Below are positions 22,268 to 33,600 of a DNA stretch of 64,000 bases, piece by piece (positions within the stretch are counted from its first letter, which is position 1; each line of letters opens with the position of its first letter). The notes below the pieces were generated by a model. That model was given only the letters and a program-made list of their open reading frames with translations. It did no database searches and was not told where the DNA came from. The DNA lies in contig JAESUZ010002597.1 of the NCBI GenBank assembly GCA_017311185.1, forward strand, positions 216,408 to 280,407, read 5' to 3'. Origin of the DNA: Proteles cristata cristata. Lineage: Eukaryota > Chordata > Mammalia > Carnivora > Hyaenidae. A program made the translations under genes and the position numbers.

Positions 22268-22790
22268 GCCCCCCCACTAATGTGTCCTGAGCACCTCCTA
22301 GGAGCCAGGCACCGCGATAAGCACTGGGGATGAAGACAAGTAAATGGATGTCGTCCCTCCCTGCAATCTAGTATGTGTGGAGGATTCTCGCGTAAGCAAA
22401 CAGAAAAAGGCAGCTCTGATATACACTGCAAGCGAGAGGCCCATGGTGCTATGAGGGCAAAAACAGAAAGGTCGAATCAGTCCAGATGAGGGCCAGGGTT
22501 GGGAGAGAAGAGAGAGCTTCCCGATTGAAAACAGAGCCAAGATCAGAAGTCTGAGTAAGAGTTCACTAGAGAGAGAAAGGAGTAGAGTGTTACAGGCAAA
22601 AGGAATAGCACGTGCAAAGGCCCTGTGGCAGGAGGCCGCAAAGCCCTTCCTGCAGCTGAAGAGAGTGAGTGACGCACTGACTACCTACCTGGAGAGGCCG
22701 GCTGCACAGGGCCTTGGAGAATACAATAAGGAATGTGGTGTTTATCCGGAGGGTGGTGCCGATGGGCTGAGAGGAGCTCTAGGAAAAACA
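22268..22790 (-). mobile_element. L2 LINE, antisense
   Basis: Reversed L2 order: 'tgagcacctcctaggagcc', 'gataagcactggggatg', 'gaatagcacgtgcaaaggcc' followed by 'ctgtggcaggagg', and 'agggccttggagaataca'. The 120-residue plus frame at 22587-22949 is a shadow. Confidence 0.7.
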
Positions 22791-22989
22791 GACAAGCAAG
22801 CAAGGAGCAAGGAAGCCGTCTGCAACAGTGGGAGGAAGAATGGGGGGAAGGATGGTGCTAAGGCAGGAGCTAAGCGGGTGGCGCAAAGGAGAAAAGTCAC
22901 AGGAGACGTAAAGGAGGAGCAGCAGCCAGGATACGAAGGAGGAAGGTGAGGAGGACCATGGTGGATCTCTAATACTTTTTTTTTTACTA
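22791..22989. other. Purine-rich stretch, possible L2 continuation
   Basis: G/A-rich sequence (gacaagcaagcaaggagc, ggaggaagaatgggggg). Its position suggests decayed L2, but I cannot show it. Confidence 0.3.
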
Positions 22990-23430
22990 CTTTTTGAAGT
23001 TTATTTATTTATTTTTTTATTTTAAAATGTTTTATTTATTTCTAGGAGAGAGAGACAGCGTGGGCAGGGGAGGGTCAGAGAGAGAGGGAGATACAGACTC
23101 TGAGCTGGCAGCCAGCACAGAGCCCGACGTGGGGCTCGAACCCACGAACCGCGAGATCATGACCTAAGCGAAAGTCGGATGCTTAACCGACTAAGCCACC
23201 CAGGCACCCCTATTTATTTATTCTGAGAGAGAATGAGAAAGACAGACAGAGACAGAGAGAGACAGAGGCTGAGAGAGAGAATGTAAGTGAGCGGGAAGGG
23301 GCAAGAGAGGGCAAATCCCAAGCACGCTCCGTGCTCACAGCATGGGGCTCAAACACCCGAACCATGAGATCGTGACCTTAGCCGGAATCAAGGGTTGGAC
23401 GTCTCAGTGACTGAGCCACGCGGGTGCCCC
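22990..23430 (-). mobile_element. Older CAN-SINE (B/C), split by a younger SINE
   Basis: Its tail 'tttttgaagtttatttattt' lies at 22990-23012. The body resumes at 23211 (tatttatttattctgagaga) and ends with 'gccacgcgggtgcccc' at 23430. It contains 'gccggaatcaagggttggac', a type C trait. The interruption is a type A SINE. Confidence 0.9.
23013..23210 (-). mobile_element. CAN-SINE, type A, nested inside another SINE
   Basis: ttatttctaggagagagaga through 'aagccacccaggcacccc', with 'tgacctaagcgaaagtcgg'. The T/A-rich flank 'tttatttattt' is repeated on both sides. The body lacks about 20 bp near 'gactctgagctggcagcc'. Confidence 0.95.
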
Positions 23431-24180
23431 TCCGACACTTAAGTTGAGCCATTCTGCTGAGTGTTAGCGGTATCGCATTGTGGTTTTACGTCATATTTCC
23501 CTGATGAATAATAATACCGAGCACCTCACCATGTTCGTATTGGTCGTTCATACACTTGCTCTCCCCAAGTTCCAGCTCACGTCTTTTGGCCATTTTTGTC
23601 TCTTTTTTGTTTGGTTTTCTTTTGCCCGTTTGAGATTTGGTTCATAGTGTTGTTATTGATTCATAGGAGTTCTTTATATATTATGGATATGAACAAATAC
23701 TTTGGGACTATCTCCTCCCAGTCTGTGGTTAGCTTTTTTTTTTTTAATTTTTTTAATGTTTTATTCATTTTTTGAGAGAGAAAGAGAGAGAGAGAGAGAT
23801 TGAGAGAGAGAGAGAGGATGAGTGAGCGAGCAGGGGACTGGCAGAGAAAGAGAGGGAGATACAGAATCCGAAACTGGCTTCACGCTCTCAGCATGGAGCC
23901 TGACATGGGGCTCGAACTCACGAACTGTGAGATTATGACCTGAGCTGTAGTCAGATGCTTAACTGACTGAGCCACCCAGGTGCCCCTGTGGTTAGCTTTT
24001 AATGCTCACAACAGTTCTTTTCTATGAGGAGAGTTTTAAATTCTGATTCAAGATGGATTGATCGGTATGTTCTCTTTCAAGTTTAGTTCTTTTCGCATCC
24101 TACCAAATCTGGCCTTGTCTAACATTGTAAAGATATTCTCTACATTTTCTTTAAGAAGGTTTATGGTCTCAACTTTCACA
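23431..24180 (-). mobile_element. Old L1 LINE, antisense
   Basis: 'gcattgtggttttacgtc', 'catatttccctgatgaat', 'ggagttctttatatattatg' and later 'aaagatattctctacatttt' follow antisense L1 ORF2. The antisense frame from 24180 inward ends with L1-like VETINLLKENVENIF. It is interrupted by a SINE. Confidence 0.75.
23738..23986 (-). mobile_element. CAN-SINE, type B, inserted in old L1
   Basis: T-rich tail, an expanded GA body (gagagagagagagattgag) and head 'gccacccaggtgcccc'. A perfect 14-bp duplication tgtggttagctttt lies at 23724-23737 and 23987-24000. Confidence 0.95.
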
Positions 24181-24777
24181 ATGAAGGGCATGTGCCTGCT
24201 GGTGTCCTGAGGGTATGGGGAGGGTAACATGGGTATGAGTTGGGTAAGAGGGTATGAGGGAAGCATGAAAGATTTGGGGTGTTCTCTCCCTGGAAAATGC
24301 CGCCTCATGCCCTCGCTCCACCCATCGCTACCCAAGGACTCGGTTACCACGTGCCTTCGACCTCCTGCTCTGGTACCCGCCTGCGCCCCTCCACGGCTGA
24401 CTGCCAGAGGGGAGAAATAGCCCTGCTCCCCAGGGAGAAGAACGCACATGCCTTCTTGGTTCGCGTTTAATCCCTGCTGGCGTGAGGTGAGGTGCTGGTG
24501 AAATCTTACTTGCTCCGTCTTCATAAACTATTTCGTCTTTTAATTATAGGAACCGTCGAGATCCGGGTGCCTGCTTTAGTCATTTGCCCACTCGGCGCTC
24601 GGCACCGTCTCCCCGTGGCCTCTTCCGAGCATCTATCACATGTTTGCAGTCGCTCCAAACCCGTGAGTCATATTTAAAGGCTCTCCATATCCCATAATTC
24701 TGCTTTTACTGATCTATTCAGTTAATTACCCTCACTCCCAATTCATCGGAGACCCACCGTTTGGGGCTGGGATTTGA

Positions 24778-24800
24778 AGAGAGAGAGAGAGAGAGAGAGA
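24778..24800. repeat. (GA)n dinucleotide repeat
   Basis: Uninterrupted GA run of about 23 bp in unique sequence. Confidence 0.95.
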
Positions 24801-25160
24801 AAGAACAAACTCCATAATGAAAATTCCTTCATATTCATGATGTTTAATCCAGGTTTGTGTTTCAGCTTGCACTTTGAATGCTTTCTCTAACTGCTCCTAA
24901 GTAACTCCATCTGCCTCTGGGTTGGTTCCCATCCTTAGGCTCATTGGTGGAAATCCCTTTGTACAAGGATCGCCTTCATACTTAATATATTTCTGACACA
25001 TCATCAGCATCTCACCCGCTCATGTCAACCACATCAGGCCGTATCGCTCCACGTCTCCAGCGGACTGAGGACGTAATCATGTGCACAGCACAGCCCGCTG
25101 GTGGGCAGCAATGTTCCTTTTTTAAAACAGTAAAAATGAAAGTATGTGTAAATAGGTATG

Positions 25161-25167
25161 TGTGTGT

Positions 25168-25206
<39 letters not shown>
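25161..25206. repeat. (TG)n dinucleotide repeat
   Basis: About 20 TG units, with imperfect TG/CA words just upstream. Likely length-polymorphic. The frames across it are artefacts. Confidence 0.97.
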
Positions 25207-25207
<1 letters not shown>

Positions 25208-25394
25208 ACCATCAAGGCAGACAGCTGCATGAATCTAATGAGGAGCTGAAAGCAGGAATATTTCCCCGATGCTGACAATCAGCCCACAAACCTGGCACTT
25301 CATGAAACAAATAGTGACCTAATGTAATGCGAAAGTGTTATTAGTTTATAGAGATTCCAGCTAGGGACGCAAGGCGAAAAAGAGAAAGCTGGCA

Positions 25395-25892
25395 TCCTGC
25401 CTGTGGTCTCCAAGGTCTGCATGACCGCTCCCTCGTCCCACTCAGACTCGTCTCCCTCTCTTCTCCCCTGCACCCTGCTTTAAGCACTCTGCCCTCCTTT
25501 CTGTTCTGCAGACACATCAAGACACTCCTACCACAGGACTTTTGCACTTACAGTTCCCGCTCCCTGGAGCCAGCTCCCTTATTTCTTCATGTCTGTATTC
25601 CCCAAAACACTTTCTCAATGAGGTCTTCTTTGGTCCTCTTATCTCACATTTCAACAACCACGGCTCCAACATGTCACTCACGTGCCACTGTCCTGCTTGC
25701 TTAGTTTTGCCTTAGCACGTGTGACCCTTAGACACACTATTTATTTTAGTCATTTTTTTTTTCCTTCTCTAGTGTCCTTTCCCCTAACTAAAATGGAGCT
25801 CTGGGAGAGTGGGGATTTCTGTCTTATTTTGTTCAGTGTCATATCTCCAAGTGCTGGCACAGAGAAGTTACTCAATAAAGACAGTAGTTAGG
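25395..25892 (+). mobile_element. L2 LINE 3' region, sense
   Basis: Follows L2 order: 'ctttctgttctgcagacaca', 'ggacttttgcacttacagtt', 'ctttctcaatgaggtcttc' and 'gtgctggcacagagaag', ending 'tactcaataaagacag' as the L2 3' terminus does. Confidence 0.8.
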
Positions 25893-25999
25893 TGAATAAA
25901 CAAAGTCACCGAGATGGAGAATTCTCAAGGCGAGGAATAGAGTAGTGTGTACCTGTGGGAGAATCAGTAACGAAATGTGGACACTGAGGAACATCAAAG

Positions 26000-26530
26000 A
26001 AAGCAACGTTGGTAAGACCATCTGCTAGCTACCAGCTCATCCCATCTCTTCTTCTTTTCTCTAGGAAATCTGAGCCGAAAGCCAACATGGCAGCCAATCA
26101 AACACTTTATTTCCCAGCCTCCCTTGCAGATAAGAAAGATCTCAAAATTCTAGAAACAAGAAGTAAGTGGACACTGTTGGGCGGGGTTTCTGAGAAACTT
26201 CTTAAAAATGTGCTGACTCATCGGTTGGAAACCATTTTGCCTCCCTACCTCCTCCATTCTCCTCCTTCTTTCCTAAAATGTGGTTGTGATGACTGGCGTG
26301 GTGGGTGCCATCTTGTGGTGTTGAGGCAACCTTGAAGATGGGATGCAGCATGCTAGAGATGGCCAAAGGGAGGGGTTGAGGAACCCGGGAAAGGAGCACC
26401 ATGGCTGCATCAGCACTGGGAGTTCTCCTCAGGACTTCATTTTATGAGCGAAAACTGAATGCCTGTTTGGTTCGAATTATTGTTATTTGGTGGGGGGAGG
26501 GTGTCTCAACTACTAAGTGTTGAATGCTGT
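26000..26530 (+). mobile_element. LTR-like interspersed repeat, family uncertain
   Basis: Words such as 'atttcccagcctcccttgcag', 'accattttgcctccctacc' and 'tgccatcttgtggtgttgagg' match a placental LTR-type repeat pattern I recognise, with a degraded 3' end near 26500. The 108-residue frame inside is not regarded as a gene. Confidence 0.45.
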
Positions 26531-26799
26531 TAGGCATCACGCAAACTGTAAGACAACATGAGGACACCTGCATTGCTTTCATTGACCACTCAGTGGCCAT
26601 CCTGGGAAACTGTCTCTGTGTCATGATTTAAGAAACACGTTCTCGCTTGGTCGTGAAGCGGTCTCCACCGCAATGCCTGAATATCAGAGCACCTCATTGC
26701 AAGGCCATCATGTTACAATGAAACTACACCAAATCCACCTCAGTTTCAAAACCAAGAGTTGTCACACAACTTGCACTTCTGTTGAAAAGAGCAACATCC

Positions 26800-27033
26800 A
26801 GGCGGAGCCTGGGTGGCTCAGTCCATTGAGTGTCTGACTTCGGTTCAGGTCATGATCTTGCTTCTCATGGGTTTGAGCCCCATGTTGGGCTTTATGCTGA
26901 CAGCTGGGAGCCTGGAGCCTGCTTCAGATTCTGTGTGTGTGTCTCTCTCTCCCTCCCCGTCCCCTGCTCATGCTGTTTCTCCCTTTCTCCAAAATAAACA
27001 TTTTTTTAAAATTTTTAAAAAAAGAAAGAAAAT
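26800..27033 (+). mobile_element. CAN-SINE, type B, plus strand
   Basis: Mutated head ggcggagcctgggtggctca, B box gggtttgagccc, TG-rich insertion in the CT body, tail 'ccaaaataaacattttttt'. A 10-bp duplication agcaacatcc lies at 26790-26799 and 27034-27043. Confidence 0.93.
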
Positions 27034-27189
27034 AGCAACATCCTGTAGTCATCGATAATGACTCTAAAGTAGCGTTTAATTTCCTGAGGCATGAGCCTGA
27101 TCAAAGGGAACCTGAAAGGTCAGTGATTTGTGTATAGTTTTGTAAAACGACACAGGTATCCATAGATATAAATAGATGTGTCAATGGTA

Positions 27190-27300
27190 TTTCTCACTGA
27201 ACCGCATTCCCTGAGCACCTACTATGTGCTGGACCCCATGATGGGGGTGAAGAAGACTTGTCTTCTGCCCTGGAGGACTCTACAACCTAGTGGCAGGGAT
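27190..27300 (-). mobile_element. L2 3' end fragment, antisense
   Basis: 'ccctgagcacctactatgtg', 'ctggaccccatgatggggg' and 'tgccctggaggactctacaa' are the reversed L2 terminus. Confidence 0.65.
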
Positions 27301-28137
27301 GGATTTGTGCTCTCCAAGAGGTGTGATCATCCATCCTGTGAGATAGAAGCAATCTCTGCAGGTAAATGAAATACAACTGAAATTCACAATGGTTGGCAAT
27401 TATCTTGGGGTCATGTAGCCATTAATCAGAGGACCCTGTGGGGACCCCTACCCAAACTGGCCTTACTGAAAAGCATTGTCCTAATCATCATATGACACTG
27501 TAAACAACGCATAACTGGTCTCTAATAGAAACCCACTATTTTGGAAAATCACTGCAGAATCCATGGGCAAGCGGATCACCATTTTCAGTAGGAAATAGCA
27601 GTCCTTCATTCCCTTCTAGAGCCAAACAATATTCCATTGTACATGGGTACCACATTTTGTTTATCCGTTCATGTGCTGGTGGGCATTTGGGCTATCTCCA
27701 TCTTTGGCTATTGCAAATAGTGCTGCTATAACCATGTATGTACAGGTACTTGCTCAAATATTCTATTTTCAGGTCTTTTGGGTGTATACCTGAGAGTGGA
27801 ATTGTGGGTTTATGTGATATTTCTAAGTTCAACTTTTCGAGGGACTGCCAAATTGTTTTCCATAAGGACGGAACCATTTTATATTCCGCCTGCAGTGTAC
27901 AAGGGTCCCAGTGTCTCCATATTCTCACCAACACTTGTAATCTTCTGGGTTTTGACTGTAGCCATTCCAGGAGGTATAAAGGGGTGCCTCCCTGTGGCTT
28001 TGATATGCATTTCCCTAATGACTAATTTGTCATTTCCCTACGTTCCCAGCTGACTAGTGATGTAGAGCATTTTTCCATGTGCTTATTGGCCAAGTGCATG
28101 TCTCCTCTGGAAAGTTGTATATCAAGCCCTGTGCCCA

Positions 28138-28363
28138 TTAAAAAAAATTTTTTAATGTTTATTTTATTTTTGAGCACATGCAGGAGAGAGATAAAGCGTG
28201 AGTGGGGAAGGGGCAGGGAGAGAGGGAGACACAGAATCCGAAGCAGGCTCCAGGCTCTGAGCTGTCAGCTCATAGCCCAACATGGGACTCGAACTCATGA
28301 ACCACGAGATCATGACCTGAGCTAAAGTCAGACGCTTAACTGACTGAGCCACCTAGGCTTCCA
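28138..28363 (-). mobile_element. CAN-SINE, type B, inserted in L1
   Basis: Tail ttttttaatgtttattttat, body 'gagctgtcagctcatagccc' and a head decayed to 'gccacctaggcttccag'. Flanking L1 text resumes on the right (ttaaaaattggattcc). The duplication is unclear because the target is T-rich. Confidence 0.9.
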
Positions 28364-28741
28364 GGCCTTTTTTAAAAATTGGATTCCTCGTCTTTTTGTT
28401 GTTGTAAGATTCTGTTGTTATTGCTGTAAGAGTTCTTTATAGACTGCAGATACTAGACCTTTATCATATAGATGATCTGTAAAAAGTTCTCACTTTCTGT
28501 AGGTCTCTGTGCTTACTCCTGACAATGTCCTTTGATGCCCAAAAGTTTTTAACTTTAATGAAGTCCAATTTGTCTATTTTTCCTTTTGCTGTCTGTGCTT
28601 GTGGTGACACTTCAAAGGATCTGTTGTCGAATTAAAGTGAATGGAAATTTACCCCCATACTTTCTTCTAAGACTTCTATAGTTTTGGCTCTTGAGTTAAT
28701 TTCCTATATGGTATGAAGTAAAGATTCAGCTTCATGCTTTT

Positions 28742-28797
28742 TTTTTAATTGTTTTATTTTTTATTTTTTTAATAGTTTATTGTCAAGTTGGTTTCCA
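28742..28797 (-). mobile_element. Severely 5'-truncated young L1 3' end
   Basis: About 56 bp: a T-rich tail then 'aatagtttattgtcaagttg' and 'gtttcca', the antisense 3' terminus of carnivore L1. The 9-bp flank catgctttt at 28733-28741 is repeated at 28798-28806, which supports a separate retrotransposition event. Confidence 0.7.
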
Positions 28798-29039
28798 CAT
28801 GCTTTTGTAGGTACATATCCAATTGCACCACTGGCATTTATTGAAGAGACTTTATTTTCTCCACTGAATGGTCCTGACACTCTTGTTAAAAATTAATTTG
28901 CCATAGATTTAATTGAGACACTTTTCTGCCTCAGCTTTTGTGACTTAACACTCTGGCCTCTCTCTATGCACTTTGCAGGCCCAACACATTGCACCCAGCC
29001 GTTAAGGCTCAGTTCTCTACATATTTTCTTGTCCCTCCA

Positions 29040-29420
29040 TGCTTGTGCTTTAGGCAATATCTAGCTTAATTACCACTCATTTACAGATAACTCATTCATG
29101 TGGATTTCTTGCTAATCACTTTCCTCAGAGCTTCAAACATATACATTCAACTGCTACCTTGCATGGATGTACTTAGATATAACAAAGTTATCTCAAAATT
29201 CACATGTCCAGACCCAAACTATGGATCTTCCCCCCAGATCCAGTTCTCTTCTGATGGCCCCTATCTTAGTGAATGGCATCATCAGTTCTCTTATTTCACA
29301 AGCCCAGAATTTAGAAGTCAGTCCTTCTTCCTAATTTCCCAAGACTGATCAAAGCCTGTGTATTATATATCTTATCAATCTCCCAAATCCACTCACTCCT
29401 CTCATTCTCTACCAGCACCA
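29040..29420 (+). mobile_element. L2/CR1-type LINE, RT-distal region, sense, decayed
   Basis: 'caattaccactcatttacag'-like text, 'ttcaactgctaccttgcatg', 'acatgtccagacccaaac' and 'cttccccccagatccag' track the L2 region downstream of the RT core. Heavily mutated; the 82-residue frame is a remnant. Confidence 0.55.
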
Positions 29421-30581
29421 TACAGTATTTGAGGACTATGTAAAAAAAAAAATCCATAAACTTATTGAGGAGCATAGCATTATTTAAAAAAACAAATGAA
29501 AGGACATACCATGTCCATGGATGGGAAAGTTAATGTTGTACAGATGTCAATACCTCCCAATTATACATTTAATTCAGTTGGAATCAAAGTAATTATTCAT
29601 GCACAAGAAAAAACATCATTATTGGTTACGTACTAAATGTTCGTTGGTAAGTATTAAATGACAAGGAAACTTAAAAATTCTTCTGCTAATTAACTAGGCA
29701 AGACTATTGAAGATGTTATGAAAAAGAATAATGAATAACAAACTGGCAAATACAAAAACATAGCATAAAACTGTAATTAGTAGGCCAATATGTTACTGAC
29801 ATAAGAATAGACAAAGAAATCAATGGAACAGGTCACTTTTCTGGAATTTCAGATTCTTGAGAAAATGATTGCAATCAGCAGCCTTAGAAAAACCAGTTAG
29901 CTCTTTAGAAAAATAAAATGTGATTAATATCTTATACTAATATCTTATACTAGATAAAAATAACTTCTAAATCAATACCAAATTGTGTAAGAAGTGAAAG
30001 GCTAAGTATCTGAGTAGAATATTAACTAGTTATGTGTTTTTAAGGGGGAAAAGACATTTCTAAGCCCAAATAGCATAATGGACAAGAGTGGTGGGTTTGA
30101 ATGCACAACAGTGGAAGAAACATGATATCCTACAAATAACTAAAATCAAAAGGTACACATCAAATTAAACAAAATGCGGAATATCGTATATACAGAAGGC
30201 TAAACTCGAAAGAGGGTTTACAAGTCAGTAAACAAAGTGAAAACTCTGATAAACAGTTAGAATCGAAACAGCTGATTCACAAGAGAAGAAATCAACAACT
30301 GGCAAACCAGTGATGTGTTTCACATCACTAGTAATTTTGAAAATACAAATTAAGACAATTAATTACTATTCCTCTCATCATTCAAAGAGTCAGCAAAACA
30401 GAAAAATCATCATAGACACTTTGAAATACTGCTGGAGGTAAGATAAATGGATATACTCTTCTTAGAGTTTTAATCTGGCAAAATGTATCAATAGTCTTGA
30501 ATATGTCTTTTATTTTGAACTAGTAACTGCACTGTTAGGAATTTTCTCCAGCCTAAGAAAATGACCTGAGGTGTCCTCTAC

Positions 30582-30588
<7 letters not shown>

Positions 30589-30626
<38 letters not shown>

Positions 30627-30730
30627 ATATATATGATATACACACCAATATATACATATATATATACACATTTAGAATACACATACATGTATATGTACAT
30701 ATGTGTATATATCTGTATGTATATGGCTAT
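30589..30730. repeat. (GT)n plus TATA/CATA-rich repeat
   Basis: (GT)n to about 30622, then alternating purine-pyrimidine ATAT/ACAT words to about 30730. Z-DNA-prone composition. The tyrosine-rich frame across it is an artefact. Confidence 0.95.
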
Positions 30731-30797
30731 TTATTACAAGGTTTCATGTAATATAGCCACAACTGAAAACAGTAAGCAGGTTTTAAAAGTCTGAATG

Positions 30798-31029
30798 TGG
30801 GGCGCCTGGGTGGCTTAGTTGGTTAAGCGTCCGACTTTCGCTTAGGTCATGATCTCGCGGGTCGTGGGTTCAAGCCCCGCATCGGGCTCTGTGCTGACTG
30901 CCAGCTCAGAGCCTGGAGCCTGTTTCGGTCTGTGACTCCCTCTCTCTCTGACCCTCCCCTGCTCACGCTGTCTCTCCCTATCTCTCCTAGAAATAAATAA
31001 AAAACATTAAAAAAATAAATAAATAAAAT
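30798..31029 (+). mobile_element. CAN-SINE, type A, plus strand
   Basis: Head ggggcgcctgggtggctta, 'ctttcgcttaggtcatgatc', 'gtgctgactgccagctcag' and tail 'ctcctagaaataaataaa'. A perfect 13-bp duplication aaaagtctgaatg lies at 30785-30797 and 31030-31042. Confidence 0.97.
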
Positions 31030-31097
31030 AAAAGTCTGAATGCACTAGGTATACATAATATGATGGAATACTGTACAGATGTCGAATACATTATTTT

Positions 31098-31336
31098 AAT
31101 TTTCTTAAATGTTTATTTATTTTTAAACTTTTAAAAAAATTTTGGCTTAATTTTGAGAAAGAGACAGAGCATGAATGGGAGAGGGGCAGAGAGAGAGGGA
31201 GACACAGAATCCAAAGCAGGTTCCAAGCCGGCATCTGTCAGCACAGACCCGGATTCAAGACTCAAACTCACGAACCACAAGGTTGTGAACTGAGCCAAAG
31301 TCTGTTGCTTAATTGACTGAGCCAACCAAGTGCCCC
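31098..31336 (-). mobile_element. CAN-SINE, type B, minus strand (left of a tandem pair)
   Basis: Tail with two T/A-rich blocks, 'gagaaagagacagagcatg', 'ctgtcagcacagacccgg' and head 'gccaaccaagtgcccc'. The left flank gaatacattatttt (31084-31097) matches the right flank of the next SINE, so the two share one outer duplication. Confidence 0.93.
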
Positions 31337-31545
31337 TAATGTTTATTTATTGTTGAGAGAGAGAAAGAGAGAGAGAGACAGTGCAAGCAGGGGAGGGGCA
31401 GAGAGAGAGGGAGACAGAATCTGAAACAGGCTCCAGGCTCTGAGCTGTCAGTACAGAGACCGACATGGGGCTCAAACCCACGAACCGTGAGATCATGATG
31501 TGAGCCAAAGTCGATCGCTTAACTGACTGAGCCACCGAGGCGCTT
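31337..31545 (-). mobile_element. CAN-SINE, type B, minus strand (right of a tandem pair)
   Basis: Begins aatgtttatttattgttgag immediately after the head of its neighbour and ends 'gccaccgaggcgc'. The right flank gaatacactatttt (31549-31562) pairs with 31084-31097. Confidence 0.93.
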
Positions 31546-31769
31546 TTTGAATACACTATTTTAAAAGAATATTTAATAAAATAAAGAAATGCTTATAGTA
31601 CAGTGCAGTGGGAGGAAGAGAAGGTAGAGAAATATATAGAATTAATGGGTGAGAAGAAATACAGCAAAGTCCCATCAATAATTTTTCCTGAAAGCTGAGC
31701 TTATAGTGACTTTGATGTATTTGCCACCCCTTCTATCATGTTCCTGATTTTCCATCTAAAGAAAAGTAT

Positions 31770-31960
31770 TTTCGTTACTTAAAAAAAATGTTAACATAAA
31801 TGCATTATTCTCGTAAAGCTTTCAAGTCACGGGGTAAAAATCCACAGTCCCTCTTCGCCTCTTGCCCCTACTTGCCTCTCCAGGAGTGATTACTGTTAAA
31901 TTTCATATATGCCCTTCCGGACATTTCTCTGTGTTCATAATATATGAATAAATGTGGTAA
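31770..31960 (-). mobile_element. Possible old L1 3' end, antisense
   Basis: 'cacagtccctcttcgcctc', 'ccaggagtgattactgtta' and 'gcccttccggacatttctc' resemble an old L1 3' UTR in reverse. Short and diverged. Confidence 0.35.
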
Positions 31961-33600
31961 CTGCTTTCTCAACAACCAAGGCTATTCTAATACAAAATTA
32001 AATGGAATTAGGGGAGCATTGAAAGGGCTGGCTAGGTATTTTCGCCGATCGTCCAAAGACTAAAACTTGAAGAGGGACATCTTTGCCTTTACGTCAGAGT
32101 AAGGTCACACTCTTCAAGTTTGGAATGAGCAGGACAGGATGGGGATAGGGAAAATGGGGCGCAGGGTACCCTCGCGGATAGCTCAAGTACCGTATAAGCG
32201 GACGATACCGTGTCCTTTCCTCTATTTATATTAGAAAATGTTAAACACACCCCCGTGGTGCTCTTTCATGGCTGTTTTTTCATACGTGTGTTTGGGAGAG
32301 TAAAAATAATGTTTGAAATACAGATAAAAATGAAGGAGAGGATCCCCTGCACAATGGGAAGACAGAACAAGCCAAGCTGACTGTCCCTGTCCCCAAGCCA
32401 AGCCCTGTCTGTTCCAGCGCAGCAAGGTGAAGCTGAGGATATTAACGCGGCTCTAATCCCATTCTACTTTATGACTAGCTCGAGAAATGACCTCTAGCGA
32501 GCTCTGGTCCTTGTTCTATCCAGCAACTAGATTTTTCTTACAGAAAATAAATTAAAAAGGTGTGACCTTGCTGAAGGCTTGCCGAGAAAATGAGGTACAT
32601 CTTGTCACAGGCAGAGGAGCCTATTTGTTCAATTTGAAAGGCTGCCGCTTTGCTCCGATTAGAAGTTAAGATAAAGGCCGGGGATGAAAAGAAGAGAAAC
32701 ATTTCTAAGCGAGGAAATTAAAGGGCTACATTGGAGACCCTTTCAGCACTACAGTGGGCTTTTTGTGTGGGGTTTATCGGGCCCCATCAGCCCCACCCTG
32801 TCCCTGTGCTTGGGGCTCCCTCTCCTCCGAGCACACAAAAGCCAGGCCTGTAGGGAGCCCGCGGAGGCCCCCCGCTGATAGCCATCAGTGGCACCCACCC
32901 CCCTCCAGCGCAGCTCGCAAAGTGACCCACCCAAATTTTATTCACTGGGTAAAAGACTCAAAGTCATGTCATCCGTTTCACCAAAGGGACTCGGTCGACA
33001 AGCTTCCTATCTTCCCGGCTGACACATGTATCACATCTCGGAGAATTCCTCCCAAATTCACTCGAATAAATGGACACCGAAGCGCCTCCGTGTCCATAGC
33101 AGATTCAAGCCAACTGAAATTTCCACCCCAAAGCCCCTGAAGCAAAGAGACCTTCTTTCAGCTTCTCTCTTCATTTGGTAGCCATCTTTCACATTCTAGG
33201 ATGTCTTTCTACTTCTAAGGTGATAGATCATCTGGGAAAAGTGGAGGCGGGGTGGGGGGAATGCGGGCCTTTTCTACACGCTGTAAGTGTATATCCAACA
33301 GCCTGTTGTCAGGTTCTCTTTGCCGAGTGAGGGTCAAAGGAGAGCTGCAGAGGCCACACTTCTCAACCTGGAAGTCCACTCCTTGATGGTATGAGACAAA
33401 CTCACCTTCCCAGGTTTCTCGCTCCTTCTTCCTTCCCACCCCGCCCCTGCTCGAGCCGCTCATACTGCCGGGTTTTCTTTCTTCACCTTGTTTACACTGC
33501 CTGGTGTCTTTCTTTGCTGAGATCTGCCTACCCGGATGCTGTGTGTGTGAGGGGCGCCATGACAGTTGTAGCACAGACTGAATAGCATAAACGATAGAAA
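31961..33600. other. Unique block, possible conserved noncoding DNA
   Basis: No transposon recognised. The part 32430-32760 has mixed composition with developmental-factor words (agataaagg, attaaaaagg). Frames of 128 (plus) and 119 (minus) residues at 32754-33574 overlap other frames and show no domain. Confidence 0.35.

Larger units (their letters stand above)
24181..25394. other. Unique stretch with two microsatellites, no gene seen
   Basis: Overlapping frames around 24229-24677 show no domain; part of the 158-residue minus frame is L1. A (GA)n run lies at 24778-24800 and a (TG)n run at 25161-25206. The rest is unassigned. Confidence 0.4.
27597..28920 (-). mobile_element. L1 LINE, antisense, internal ORF2 region
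   Basis: 'caatattccattgtacatgg', 'tttggctattgcaaatagtg', 'gatatgcatttccctaatga', 'gtccaatttgtctatttttc' and 'catttattgaagagacttta' follow antisense L1. The antisense frame 27692-27934 has HKPTIPLSGIHPKDLKIE and IWRHWDPCT, typical of decayed ORF2p. A SINE and a very short L1 insertion interrupt it. Confidence 0.88.
29430..31690 (+). mobile_element. Ancient L1 LINE, sense, decayed and interrupted
   Basis: 'acataccatgtccatggatg', 'gatgtcaatacctcccaatt', 'gatgtgtttcacatcactag' and, beyond the inserts, 'tgatggaatactgtacagatg' follow the sense L1 ORF2 3' half. Broken by a TG/AT microsatellite and three SINEs. No frame over about 70 residues survives. The end is uncertain. Confidence 0.6.

Noticed and set aside
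24048..24524. 158-residue minus frame
   Set aside because: Its C-terminal third is L1-like and the rest has no recognisable domain.
30798..30870. tRNA-Lys-like sequence with A and B boxes (also at other SINE heads)
   Set aside because: It is the SINE head, followed by a CT-rich body and A-tail, and lacks a foldable acceptor stem.
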